From Kiritimatiellia bacterium (GTDB lineage: Bacteria > Verrucomicrobiota > Kiritimatiellia > UBA8416 > JABMPJ01), in the NCBI GenBank assembly GCA_029939545.1, contig JAOZSS010000016.1, positions 13,987 through 23,091 of the forward strand: DNA of 9,105 nt, in the 5' to 3' direction. The position numbers and the translations under genes are program-made. The notes beneath the pieces are model-generated. The model searched no databases and had not been told where the DNA came from. It saw nothing but the letters and a program-made list of their open reading frames with translations. Shown in pieces: positions 1 through 7,555 of the stretch; the first letter of the stretch is position 1; each line of letters opens with the position of its first letter.

Positions 1-231
1 GGATCGCAGCAGACGACAGAACCGCCAGCCATCAAGGCCCGGCATGTAGAGGTCGGTGACAATCAAGTCGGATCTCAGCCCGGCGGCAAACGCATCAAGG
101 GCTGATTCAGGGCCGTCAAAATCACAGACCTCCAGCCCCCCCTCAGTCAGCCGTTCAACCAAAAGGTTGCGCTGTGTCGCATCGTTGTTCACCACGACGA
201 CGCCCCGTTTTTGAACATGATCAGGCGGCAT
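1..231 (-). CDS. Receiver-domain protein, N-terminal part (runs off window edge)
   Basis: Partial gene: 77 codons from an ATG at 231 read to the left edge with no stop. The protein begins MPPDHVQKRG and has a receiver fold start: a hydrophobic first strand followed by Asn-Asn-Asp (residues 15-17) where the acidic cluster normally sits, and the phospho-acceptor in IVTDLYMPG (Asp60). By hand alignment about 41 of 77 residues match the N-terminus of the neighbouring kinase (319-2316), and 24 of the last 27 match, so it is a recent paralogue and may also be a multi-domain kinase. The 231 start places the conserved Asn at residue 15 exactly as in the paralogue, with GGGAG just upstream. An in-frame ATG at 273, preceded by AAGGGGG, would add 14 residues and cannot be excluded. 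It is probably the sixth gene of the minus-strand operon, 87 bp after its neighbour. Confidence 0.85.
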   Translation of the reverse strand, partial: MPPDHVQKRGVVVVNNDATQRNLLVERLTEGGLEVCDFDGPESALDAFAAGLRSDLIVTDLYMPGLDGWRFCRLLRS

Positions 232-318
232 CTCACTCCCGCTTCCCCGTTCACACTTCACGTCTTTAAGCATCCAGCACCCCCTTGACCTTCACAATCC
301 CCGCAGCCGTTCGTTCAC

Positions 319-2316
319 TCACGCCTCATGTTCCACGTCTTCACGTTCCGCTATCGGCAGATCCACATGGAATCGCGTCCATTCCCCCACCTTGCTCTCC
401 ACGCTCAATTTCCCTCCGTGCTCCTTGATAATGGTGTGCGAAATAGAGAGGCCCAGTCCGGTCCCCTTGTCCGGGCGCTTGCTGGTGAAGAAGGGGTCAA
501 ATAGATGCTCGCGTGTATCTTCAGGAATACCGGGGCCGTGGTCCATAACCGTCAGCCGCAGGAAGCGGTTGTCCGAGGTCGGAGGTCGGAGGCCGGAGGT
601 CGGAAGGGTCACGTCTTCTCTGCGCTCCGCATGCCCCCTACCACGTTCGAGAACTTCCGCATTCACAAAGATCTTCTTGTCATCGTTGTGGCCCGGATAC
701 TTCTCCTTCAGCGAGTCACACGCGTTGGCCAGCAGGCTCATGATCACCTGCTGGATCTGCTGACTGCGGCATCGTGCCTTGGGGATGTCTTCGGGAACAG
801 TCACGTCCACGCTGATCTGGTCGCGTATCAACGCGCTCCGGAGCAGCGAGAGCGTGGCCTCCACGATGTCGGCTATGCGTGCGGGGCTGTACTGTTCTTT
901 GGTCGGACGCGCGAAACTCAGCAGGTTCTTTACAATCAAGGCCACACGCCGGGTTTCATTGCCGATCTCAGTGGCAAACTCGGCGACGTCGCTATCCGGC
1001 CCGAGCCGATCCAGAATCAACTGCGCATAGTTCATGATTCCGTTGATCGGGTTGTTGATCTCATGCGCCACGCCGCCGGCCAGCGTACCGATGGACTTCA
1101 GTCTCTGCGCCTGACGCAACTGAGCCTCCAGTTGCACACACTCGGTGATGTCCTGAAATACACAGTATGTCTGCCGGAAGCTGCCATTGGGATGGTAGCC
1201 GATACACCCCTCGAGCGAGACATCAAGATAGTGTCCATCTTTGTGCCTCACCTTCAATTTTATATTATGTACAGAGCCTCGCTTCTTGAATTCCTGAAAG
1301 TTCTTCTCGAAACATGGTTTCCAGTCGGGATGGAGAAGATTCGAAAACCGCGTGCCGATAACCGCCTCACTGCTTTCGTAGCCCAACGTTCGCAGCCAGG
1401 TCGGATTCACGTCCAGAAAACAGCCGTTTTCATCCAGCGACTGGTAGGATAGCGGCGCGTTCTCGTATAGTGCCCTGTATTTCTCCTCACTCACCTGAAG
1501 TTCCCTTGTTCGCTCTTCCAGCAGATCCTCGACACGCAGAAGGGACTGCTCGCGACAAGCCATGGCGCAGAGTTCAACCAAGTACGCCGGATCGAAAGGT
1601 TTGATGAGATAGGCGGCGGCACCCGCTTTCATCCACTCCACCGCCAGTCTCTGATCGGTGTCTCCCGTCATCATGATGATCACGGAGTCGGGAGCCTGGC
1701 GCTTGAAATCGCGAAGCAGTCCATCTGAGTCCATATCGGGCAGATGATAATCGATGACGACAACCTGCCAGGCCGTTTTCAGGAATAGCCCCTTCGCCTG
1801 GCGACCGTTGACAGCGCTATGCACATCATAACCGTGTTTCTCGAACGTCATACTCAGCAATTCGGTCAGTTTCCGGTCGTCTTCGATGATCAGCACGCTG
1901 GGCTTGTGGATAGACGTTTCATTGTGAAGCAGCGCCTGTACGACATCGAGAAACTGGTGGGGCGCCACCGGCTGCGGGAGGAAGGCGTTAGCGCCCACGT
2001 CGGCGGTAATGCGGTTCGCATCCGCACCCGAAAAAGTCGCCGATACGACCAGGATCGGTGTGGCGTTAAACAGCTCATACTCCGGCGAGCGCAACAGGCG
2101 ACAAAACCGCCAGCCGTCAATGCCTGGCATGTACAGGTCGGTCACAATAAGATCGGGTTGCAACCCGGTGGTCAGCGCCTCAACCGCCGCGTCGACACCC
2201 TCGAACTCCCGGACATCCACCTCCGCCTTTCCAAGTAACCCGGACAGTATTTTCCGTTGCGTTGCATCGTCATTGACGACAATGGCGGTGGGCTTTCTAT
2301 CGTTACTGTGTGTCAT
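319..2316 (-). CDS. Soluble histidine kinase, REC-REC-PAS-HisKA-HATPase
   Basis: 665 residues with no membrane segment. In order: receiver 1 (about 10-130, Asp60 in IVTDLYMPG, but Gln115 where the conserved Lys of the K-P motif is expected), receiver 2 (139-255, acidic 145-147, acceptor Asp189, Thr217, Lys239), a short coiled coil, a PAS domain (about 278-395), HisKA with phospho-accepting His418 in the HEINNP motif, and an HATPase with Asn531 (N box), DHGPGIPED (592-600), FDPFF (607-611) and GTGLGLSI (618-625). The His box is of the NtrB-like HEINNP class. The kinase is at the end opposite to that of a typical hybrid, with receivers first, so it is likely controlled by phosphorylation of its own N-terminus by another kinase. 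Residues about 555-585 are an unusual Arg/Pro-rich insert encoded partly by a heptamer repeat. It lies 40 bp after the diguanylate cyclase gene, probably in the same operon. Confidence 0.93.
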   Translation of the reverse strand: MTHSNDRKPTAIVVNDDATQRKILSGLLGKAEVDVREFEGVDAAVEALTTGLQPDLIVTDLYMPGIDGWRFCRLLRSPEYELFNATPILVVSATFSGADANRITADVGANAFLPQPVAPHQFLDVVQALLHNETSIHKPSVLIIEDDRKLTELLSMTFEKHGYDVHSAVNGRQAKGLFLKTAWQVVVIDYHLPDMDSDGLLRDFKRQAPDSVIIMMTGDTDQRLAVEWMKAGAAAYLIKPFDPAYLVELCAMACREQSLLRVEDLLEERTRELQVSEEKYRALYENAPLSYQSLDENGCFLDVNPTWLRTLGYESSEAVIGTRFSNLLHPDWKPCFEKNFQEFKKRGSVHNIKLKVRHKDGHYLDVSLEGCIGYHPNGSFRQTYCVFQDITECVQLEAQLRQAQRLKSIGTLAGGVAHEINNPINGIMNYAQLILDRLGPDSDVAEFATEIGNETRRVALIVKNLLSFARPTKEQYSPARIADIVEATLSLLRSALIRDQISVDVTVPEDIPKARCRSQQIQQVIMSLLANACDSLKEKYPGHNDDKKIFVNAEVLERGRGHAERREDVTLPTSGLRPPTSDNRFLRLTVMDHGPGIPEDTREHLFDPFFTSKRPDKGTGLGLSISHTIIKEHGGKLSVESKVGEWTRFHVDLPIAEREDVEHEA
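570..604 (+). repeat. In-frame heptamer tandem repeat TCGGAGG (site 1)
   Basis: Five 7-base units in perfect register: TGTCCGA, GGTCGGA, GGTCGGA, GGCCGGA, GGTCGGA (first one degenerate). It lies inside the ATPase domain of the 319-2316 kinase, encoding about residues 572-583 (PTSGLRPPTSDN), in what should be the loop between the strands before the DHGPGIP motif. The same heptamer occurs at 3602-3629 in the opposite orientation relative to its gene. Confidence 0.85.
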
Positions 2317-2356
2317 GGTACTCTTTCAGTTATGGGTATGTAACGTCTTCACGTCC

Positions 2357-3262
2357 TCACATTCCACTCCGACAAACACAATTTCTACCACCGTCCTTGG
2401 CTTCATATAGCGCGGCGTCCACAGCGGCGAGCAGGTCGTCAACACCGTCCTTTCCGTCGCTCTCGGCCACGCCGATGCTGACGGTAACCGCTACGTCTGC
2501 ACCACGCGTGCTGATCATGTTTCTCTCCACGGCTTCACGCAGGCGCTCGTACAAACTCGTCTCGGAGACTTTGGCACCGCCGGACGCCAACACCAGGAAC
2601 TCCTCGCCTCCATAGCGACCCAGGAGATCGTACGTGCGCAGCGTGCTCTGAGCACGCTGAACAAAACCGCACAGCACGTCATCGCCAACCTGATGCCCAT
2701 AGGTGTCGTTGACAGCCTTGAAATGATCGATATCGCAGAGCCCCACGCTCAGTGTCCGGTTTTCCCGCCGGGCCCGCGCCGATTCTCTGCGCAGACTTCT
2801 CAGGATGGCACGGCGATTGAGCGTCCCGGTCAGCGGATCATGCATCGCTTCGTGCGCCAGAGCGTCCTGCGCCTGGTTCCTTTCGGCTTGTAGTTCGATC
2901 ATTCGCTGCCCAACACCGACCCGGGCTCGCAATTCCGCGTTGTTGTGCGGCTTGGAGACATAGTCGTCGGCACCCGCCTTAAGCCCCTGGACGACATCCT
3001 GGTGTTCGTCGAGACTGGTCAGCATAATGATGTAGGGTGGATTCTGAGTGTCGGCCGCACGGATCTTACGACACACTTCTATGCCGTCCATCCCGGGCAT
3101 CATCCAGTCGAGGATCGCCAGACGGGGCGCGTCGGGCTGCCGGAACGCTTCCCATGCCCGGACCCCATCTGCGGTCGCCGTCACCTCATACCCCCATTTG
3201 CCGAGCACGGCGCTCAGCATGCGGCGCGAGGTGTCGTCATCTTCAGCTATCAGGATTTTCAT
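2357..3262 (-). CDS. Response regulator diguanylate cyclase (REC-GGDEF)
   Basis: 301 residues. The receiver covers about 1-118 with acidic residues 7-10, acceptor Asp52 in ILDWMMPG, Thr82 and Lys104. A helical linker (118-140) leads to a GGDEF domain (about 140-297) starting HDPLTGTLNR, with the signature as GGEEF (218-222), a functional variant in active cyclases. An inhibitory-site RxxD (Arg209-Asp212) lies exactly five residues before it, so product feedback is expected. By family knowledge it makes cyclic di-GMP from two GTP when the receiver is phosphorylated (PleD/WspR-like, with a single receiver). Its start overlaps the 3' end of the membrane hybrid kinase gene by 20 bp, so the two are probably translationally coupled and the HPt of that kinase is the natural phosphodonor (inference). 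There is no strong ribosome binding site of its own, which fits coupling. Confidence 0.95.
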   Translation of the reverse strand: MKILIAEDDDTSRRMLSAVLGKWGYEVTATADGVRAWEAFRQPDAPRLAILDWMMPGMDGIEVCRKIRAADTQNPPYIIMLTSLDEHQDVVQGLKAGADDYVSKPHNNAELRARVGVGQRMIELQAERNQAQDALAHEAMHDPLTGTLNRRAILRSLRRESARARRENRTLSVGLCDIDHFKAVNDTYGHQVGDDVLCGFVQRAQSTLRTYDLLGRYGGEEFLVLASGGAKVSETSLYERLREAVERNMISTRGADVAVTVSIGVAESDGKDGVDDLLAAVDAALYEAKDGGRNCVCRSGM

Positions 3263-6200
3263 GAGTCATCGCTTTCTTTACACGATCAAACTGTGCCTCC
3301 ATCTCCGGAACCTTCGCTTTCACCGCTTCCAAATCACCGGCCTTTCCCGACCGCTCCATCCCGAAGGCCACCTCGCGTAGCGCATCTGCCGCCACATTGG
3401 CGGCCGCGCCCTTGATGCTGTGCGCCTGCCGATGGGCGGTCTCAACATCCCCGACCTCGATCGCGTCTTTCAGTGTCTCGATCTGGCAGGGAATGTCCTT
3501 CAAGAACGTATCCAACACCTCACAAACAAGCTCAGCATCATCCATCATCCGCTCCAGCAGGACCGCGCGGTCGAAAACGTCATGGGTCATCTCGTCGGAC
3601 GCCTCCGACCTCCGGCCTCCGACCTCCGGCAGCCACCTCTCCAACGCCTCCCTCAGAACCTGTGGATCAACCGGTTTCGTGACATAGTCGTCCATACCCG
3701 CTTCGAGACATTTTTCACGGTCGCTCTTCATCGCATTGGCCGTCATGGCAATGATGGGAATTCTTCCTCCCCCTGACCCCTGACCCCTGACTCCTGACTC
3801 CTGACTTCTGATCCGACGCGAAGCCTCATACCCATCCATCTCCGGCATCTGACAATCCATCAGCACCAGGTCATAGGGAAGGGTCTCCAGCGCGGTCAGA
3901 GCCTCACGTCCGTTGGCCACCACATCGCTGCGGTATCCGAGCTTTTTAAGAATACCCAGAGCCACTTTTTGGTTGATGGGGTTATCCTCCGCAATCAGGA
4001 TTCGCGCGTGGTGGTCAACGGACGAGGAAAGCGTATGCCGTGTCACCAGACGTCGCTTCTTGTCGGCTGGTGCCGGTCGGCTGGCGTCACACAGCACCGT
4101 GACCAGCGTGTTGTAGAGACTCGACTGTTTAATGGGTTTGGTCAGGTAGGCCGAAAACCCGATATCCTTCATACGTGCCGCATCGCCACGCAGACCCGCC
4201 GACGTTGCCATCACCAGCAACACCGTGTCGCGCAGGCCGGGATCCTCTTTGATCCAGCGTCCCAGCGTCTCACCATCGGTTCCCGGCATGAGCATATCGA
4301 GAATAGCAATGCCGAAGGGATCGTTCTCCTTCATGCCCTGCCTGAGCAGCCGCATCGCCTCATCGGCGTCTTCCGCCTCTGCGCTGCGACAATTCCACGA
4401 TGCCAAAAGAGTCGAGAGCAGACGACGATTCGTTGCGTTGTCATCCACCACCAGAAAGCGCTGGTCGCGCACATCGGCCACCATGGACCCTATGGACTCG
4501 ACAACCTGTTCATCCGATTTCTTGAGCACCACAGTAAAGTGGAAGGTCGCGCCGAGGCCTTCCGATTCCACCCCAATCGTCCCACCCATCATCTCAACCA
4601 GGCGCTTGACAATCGAGAGGCCCAGGCCGGTACCGCCGAATTTCCGTGTGGTTCCGCTGTCGGCCTGCTCGAACTCCGAGAAAATGGCGTCCAACCGATC
4701 CGGCGGGATCCCGGGTCCGGTGTCGGAGACGGAGAAGGCCAGCGTGACATCGCCTTCGCTTTCGCTTTCCTTATGCACGTCGATGGAGATTTCGCCCTCC
4801 GAGGTGAACTTGACGGCATTGCCAATCACATTGGTCAGCATCTGACGCAGACGCCCCGCATCCCCAACCATTCGCATAGGCACGCCCGGATCGATACAGC
4901 AGACGTATTCCACGCCCTTCTGCTGCGCTTTGAGTGCAAGCAGATCGTTCATGCTTTCCATCATCATGCGTAAATCAAAGTCTTCATCCTCAAGCGAGAG
5001 CTTGCCAGCCTCAATCTTCGAGAAATCCAGAATATCGTTGATGATGGTCAGCAGAGCGTCTCCGCTGTTGCGCACGGTTTCGGCGAATTCACGCTGTTCT
5101 GCCGTCAGCTCCGTATCCAGCAGCAGGCCGGTCATCCCGATCACCCCGTTCATGGGGGTACGAATCTCGTGGCTCATGTTGGCCAGAAACTCACCTTTAG
5201 CCCGACCGGCCTCCTCAGCCTGCCGACGCAAGGCATCGGCGTCTTCCATCATGCTCAACAACGACTGCTGTTTCTCTTTGAGCTCGGTCGACTGCTTTTC
5301 CAGAAGATCGCTCTTTGACTGCAGTTCCTGCTGGGCTTGCTTCCTGCGCGCGATTTCACTGCGCTGCCCCTCAGATGTCTCGCGCAGCCGCCGCTCGATG
5401 CGGCCGACGAATATGACGAAGAACAGGAATAGTGCCCCTCCCACGCCAAGAGAGATCGAGGCCGCCACAAGACCCATTTTTCGCAAATATCCGAGCTGAT
5501 CGGTCACATTACGCAGGATGATAATGTCGCCGACATCCGTGTTGGCGGCATCGAACAGAGGTGTATGTGCACAGTAGTAGCGGCGGTCATCAGCGCTCTT
5601 CGTGGCCACGACACGTTGGCACTTGGTGCCAACAGAGGCGTGGACATCGTTCATCTGCCTGAGGAGCGAGGGGGGCAAGGCTTCAATCGTACTGTCGATC
5701 ACCGCCACATGCTGGAATTCATGCCAGTCGCCCTCTCGTCCCAGCATGGCCAGCCCTTCCTCCCACTTCGTGCGATCGAGATACTGCTTATCGATCGTCA
5801 TGGCGAGATCGAGATCCATGTAGGTCGCGATCTCGCGTGTGATATGTTCAATCTCTTCACCGAGTTCCATGTACCCGACGAGCTGACCGTCAATCCGCCA
5901 GGGATGGACGACACGGAGCGCAAAGGTTCCGTAATGGCCCAGTTCAATCCCATGCGCGGGCTTCCCCGTTCGAGCGGCCTCGGCCATCGTGAAGCGTCCG
6001 ATGGTATCGCCATGACGCGCCGGATGATGCACGCGCAGAAAGCAGGTCTTATCGGGCTCAATAAAGTAAAAATGGGTCACGCGATACTTTGAACGCAACG
6101 CTTCGAAAATCGGCAACGCGTGGGTCAGGATGGCTTTGCGATCGCGGGCCAGCCATGCCTTACGAAGATCGGTGTTCTGCTTCAGGAACCCAAGTGTAAC

Positions 6201-6401
6201 GTTCAAGAGATCCGCGTCTTCATTCAGTTCTTGGCGAAAAACCTCCGTCACGCTACCGAGTCGGGATTCAACGTCCCGAATGATGTTCTCCCGCTGAAGG
6301 AGGTGTGTGTAGATAAGATACACAACCATCATCACAAGAAGCGCCAGAGCCAAAGGTACCAGGACCATCCACTTGAATCTTCCCTCTCTCAGCCTAGACA
6401 T
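3243..6401 (-). CDS. Membrane hybrid histidine kinase with sensor, REC-REC and HPt
   Basis: 1052 residues. One membrane helix (about 11-32) precedes an extracytoplasmic sensor (about 33-305) whose FYFIEPDKTCFLRVHHP and VHPWRIDGQLVGYMELGEE stretches resemble a double-Cache sensor of the dCache_3 type, which senses small molecules. A second helix (about 309-333) and a Gln/Glu-rich coiled coil (335-400) follow. HisKA has His411 in NMSHEIRTPMNG. The HATPase has Asn528, SDTGPGIPP (559-567) and GGTGLGLSI (589-597). Receiver 1 (648-770) has Asp702 and Lys755, receiver 2 (800-915) has Asp849, Thr887 and Lys909, and a C-terminal HPt has His994 in AHSIKGAA. All residues for an internal His-Asp-His relay are present (BarA/ArcB-like layout). 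It starts 13 bp after the PAS gene with GAGGG upstream, and its end overlaps the cyclase gene. Residues 866-879 and 926-935 are repeat-encoded inserts. Confidence 0.95.
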   Translation of the reverse strand: MSRLREGRFKWMVLVPLALALLVMMVVYLIYTHLLQRENIIRDVESRLGSVTEVFRQELNEDADLLNVTLGFLKQNTDLRKAWLARDRKAILTHALPIFEALRSKYRVTHFYFIEPDKTCFLRVHHPARHGDTIGRFTMAEAARTGKPAHGIELGHYGTFALRVVHPWRIDGQLVGYMELGEEIEHITREIATYMDLDLAMTIDKQYLDRTKWEEGLAMLGREGDWHEFQHVAVIDSTIEALPPSLLRQMNDVHASVGTKCQRVVATKSADDRRYYCAHTPLFDAANTDVGDIIILRNVTDQLGYLRKMGLVAASISLGVGGALFLFFVIFVGRIERRLRETSEGQRSEIARRKQAQQELQSKSDLLEKQSTELKEKQQSLLSMMEDADALRRQAEEAGRAKGEFLANMSHEIRTPMNGVIGMTGLLLDTELTAEQREFAETVRNSGDALLTIINDILDFSKIEAGKLSLEDEDFDLRMMMESMNDLLALKAQQKGVEYVCCIDPGVPMRMVGDAGRLRQMLTNVIGNAVKFTSEGEISIDVHKESESEGDVTLAFSVSDTGPGIPPDRLDAIFSEFEQADSGTTRKFGGTGLGLSIVKRLVEMMGGTIGVESEGLGATFHFTVVLKKSDEQVVESIGSMVADVRDQRFLVVDDNATNRRLLSTLLASWNCRSAEAEDADEAMRLLRQGMKENDPFGIAILDMLMPGTDGETLGRWIKEDPGLRDTVLLVMATSAGLRGDAARMKDIGFSAYLTKPIKQSSLYNTLVTVLCDASRPAPADKKRRLVTRHTLSSSVDHHARILIAEDNPINQKVALGILKKLGYRSDVVANGREALTALETLPYDLVLMDCQMPEMDGYEASRRIRSQESGVRGQGSGGGRIPIIAMTANAMKSDREKCLEAGMDDYVTKPVDPQVLREALERWLPEVGGRRSEASDEMTHDVFDRAVLLERMMDDAELVCEVLDTFLKDIPCQIETLKDAIEVGDVETAHRQAHSIKGAAANVAADALREVAFGMERSGKAGDLEAVKAKVPEMEAQFDRVKKAMTHENPDS
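3602..3629 (-). repeat. In-frame heptamer tandem repeat TCGGAGG (site 2)
   Basis: Four exact-register units, on the plus strand CCTCCGA, CCTCCGG, CCTCCGA, CCTCCGG. It encodes about residues 926-935 (EVGGRRSEAS) of the large hybrid kinase, in the linker between receiver 2 and the HPt domain. Same unit as at 570-604 but in reversed orientation relative to the coding strand. Confidence 0.85.
3767..3815 (-). repeat. In-frame heptamer tandem repeat TGACYCC (site 3)
   Basis: Units on the plus strand: TGACCCC twice, TGACTCC twice, TGACTTC, with partial units at both ends (CCTCCCC and TGATCCG). The core is 3774-3808. It encodes residues 866-879 of the large hybrid kinase, beginning SQESGVRGQG, an insert inside receiver 2 between helix 3 (ending RRIR) and strand 4 (IPIIAMTA). 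Confidence 0.9.
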
Positions 6402-6414
6402 GACTTATTATCCC

Positions 6415-7140
6415 TCATTCAACGCCTTCTGGAACCACTGACTCATAGCGAACCGGTTGCCCGGCTTCGGTCAACAACGCGTTGACCTCCCGCTTCACCT
6501 CAACAACGCGTTTCTCACGGCCCATGGTCAGCCGATTGAGGCGCTCAGCCTCATCGAGAGCTGCCCGCAAAGCTTCCTCCGCCTCCTTCCGCTGAGAGAT
6601 ATCCCGCACCGTGGCCTGGAGCACGGGCTCGCCGTCCTGTTCCATGCGCGTCAGGAGCACCGTGGCGGGAAATGTCTCACCTGTCAGCTTCTGGTGAGTC
6701 CATTCAAAGAAGCTGGTGCCGGTCTCCATGGCTTGCATTATCATGCGCTTGACCTTCTCGGTGGTCGCCTGCCCATCCGCCTGGAATTCAGGCGAAACAT
6801 CCCCCGGCCCCTTTGAGGTGAATTCAGCCTCGTCTTTGGCACCGAACAGTTCGATGGCGGCGGCATTGCCGGAGCTGAAATCCCAGGTCGGCGGCGCCAA
6901 GGTCATGATCGCGTCCTGTGAGCTTTCATACAGCGTTCTGTACCGCGCTCCCATGCGTTGAGTCATATGGCATTGGCGCTCCAGCTCCACCAACAGGGCG
7001 TCGAGTGACTTTTCGAGGTCGGCCAGCTCGTCGTCGTATTCCGTGTCGATCCGAGCGTCCAGCTTCAAGGCTGCCGCCGAGGACAGTACGCCTTTAAACC
7101 GATCAATGCGTTTTGCCTGGTCCTTAATGTTTGTACTCAT
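6415..7140 (-). CDS. PAS-domain protein without a kinase domain
   Basis: 241 residues, soluble. An N-terminal helical part (about 1-65) is followed by a PAS domain with its C-terminal PAC-like section (about 66-184, from RYRTLYESSQDAIM to VRDISQRKEAEE), then a coiled coil (184-225) with the sequence LNRLTMGREKRVVEVKREVN. In other bacteria that connector usually lies between a PAS domain and a downstream kinase, but here the protein ends about 20 residues later with no HisKA or ATPase domain. It is likely a sensory adaptor or ligand-binding subunit acting on one of the neighbouring kinases (inference). The gene start overlaps the end of the CheY-like gene by 17 bp, with GGGAG four bases upstream, and the membrane kinase gene starts 13 bp after its stop. 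No cofactor-binding residues can be assigned with confidence. Confidence 0.9.
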   Translation of the reverse strand: MSTNIKDQAKRIDRFKGVLSSAAALKLDARIDTEYDDELADLEKSLDALLVELERQCHMTQRMGARYRTLYESSQDAIMTLAPPTWDFSSGNAAAIELFGAKDEAEFTSKGPGDVSPEFQADGQATTEKVKRMIMQAMETGTSFFEWTHQKLTGETFPATVLLTRMEQDGEPVLQATVRDISQRKEAEEALRAALDEAERLNRLTMGREKRVVEVKREVNALLTEAGQPVRYESVVPEGVE

Positions 7141-7555
7141 GTTTCTCCCTCTTGCTTCTCAGCCCTTGCGTATGGAAATCAATCTGGTGCGCCAGCTCCT
7201 CTCGATCAAACGGCTTTATCAGATAGCCGCAGATCCCAAGCCGGAACATCTCGTTGATCATCCTCCTGTCCGTATATGCCGTCATGAGCAGGCGCTTGGC
7301 CTCTAGCGGTGCGCTCAGGTGTTTCATGAACCAGATGCCTGTTTTGTCCGGCATAAGATAATCGACAAGAAAAATGTCGTAGTGTTTTCCCTCCGCCATC
7401 GCGATGCCTCGCTCTGCGTTCTCAGCGCAGTCAGCTTCATGCCCCAACGATTCAACAAGCATACTCAACGAGTTAAGAAGACTGGCATCATCATCAATCA
7501 GCAGTACCCTCAATGCGGATTCTTTCTCGCTGTCTTTCCCCGTGCTGTCATCCAT
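7124..7555 (-). CDS. Stand-alone CheY-like response regulator
   Basis: 143 residues from the ATG at 7555, chosen because AGGAGG lies five to six bases upstream. The in-frame ATG at 7603 has its GGAGG almost touching the start codon, and would only add 16 unstructured residues. A single receiver domain (about 15-132) has acidic Asp21-Asp23, acceptor Asp65 in LVDYLMPD, Thr92, and Lys114 in LIKPFD. A charged tail follows (SKREKHEYKH) with no output domain, so it acts by protein contact or as a phosphate shuttle. It is the first gene of the minus-strand operon, preceded by a 106-nt stretch between its start and the nearest CTCAACT repeat array. Its last codons overlap the start of the PAS gene. 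Confidence 0.92.
   Translation of the reverse strand: MDDSTGKDSEKESALRVLLIDDDASLLNSLSMLVESLGHEADCAENAERGIAMAEGKHYDIFLVDYLMPDKTGIWFMKHLSAPLEAKRLLMTAYTDRRMINEMFRLGICGYLIKPFDREELAHQIDFHTQGLRSKREKHEYKH

Noticed and set aside
505..1452. Long plus-strand open frame of 315 codons
   Set aside because: It lies wholly opposite the clearly recognisable PAS-kinase gene, has no domain signature, and its codons mirror the antisense of conserved motifs.
3767..3815. CRISPR-like or satellite array
   Set aside because: Units are 7 bases, contiguous with no spacers, and the stretch is in frame inside a gene; it is a short tandem repeat, not CRISPR.
3969..4973. Long plus-strand open frame of 334 codons
   Set aside because: Antisense to the ATPase and receiver part of the large hybrid kinase; no recognisable protein features and no ribosome binding site of note.
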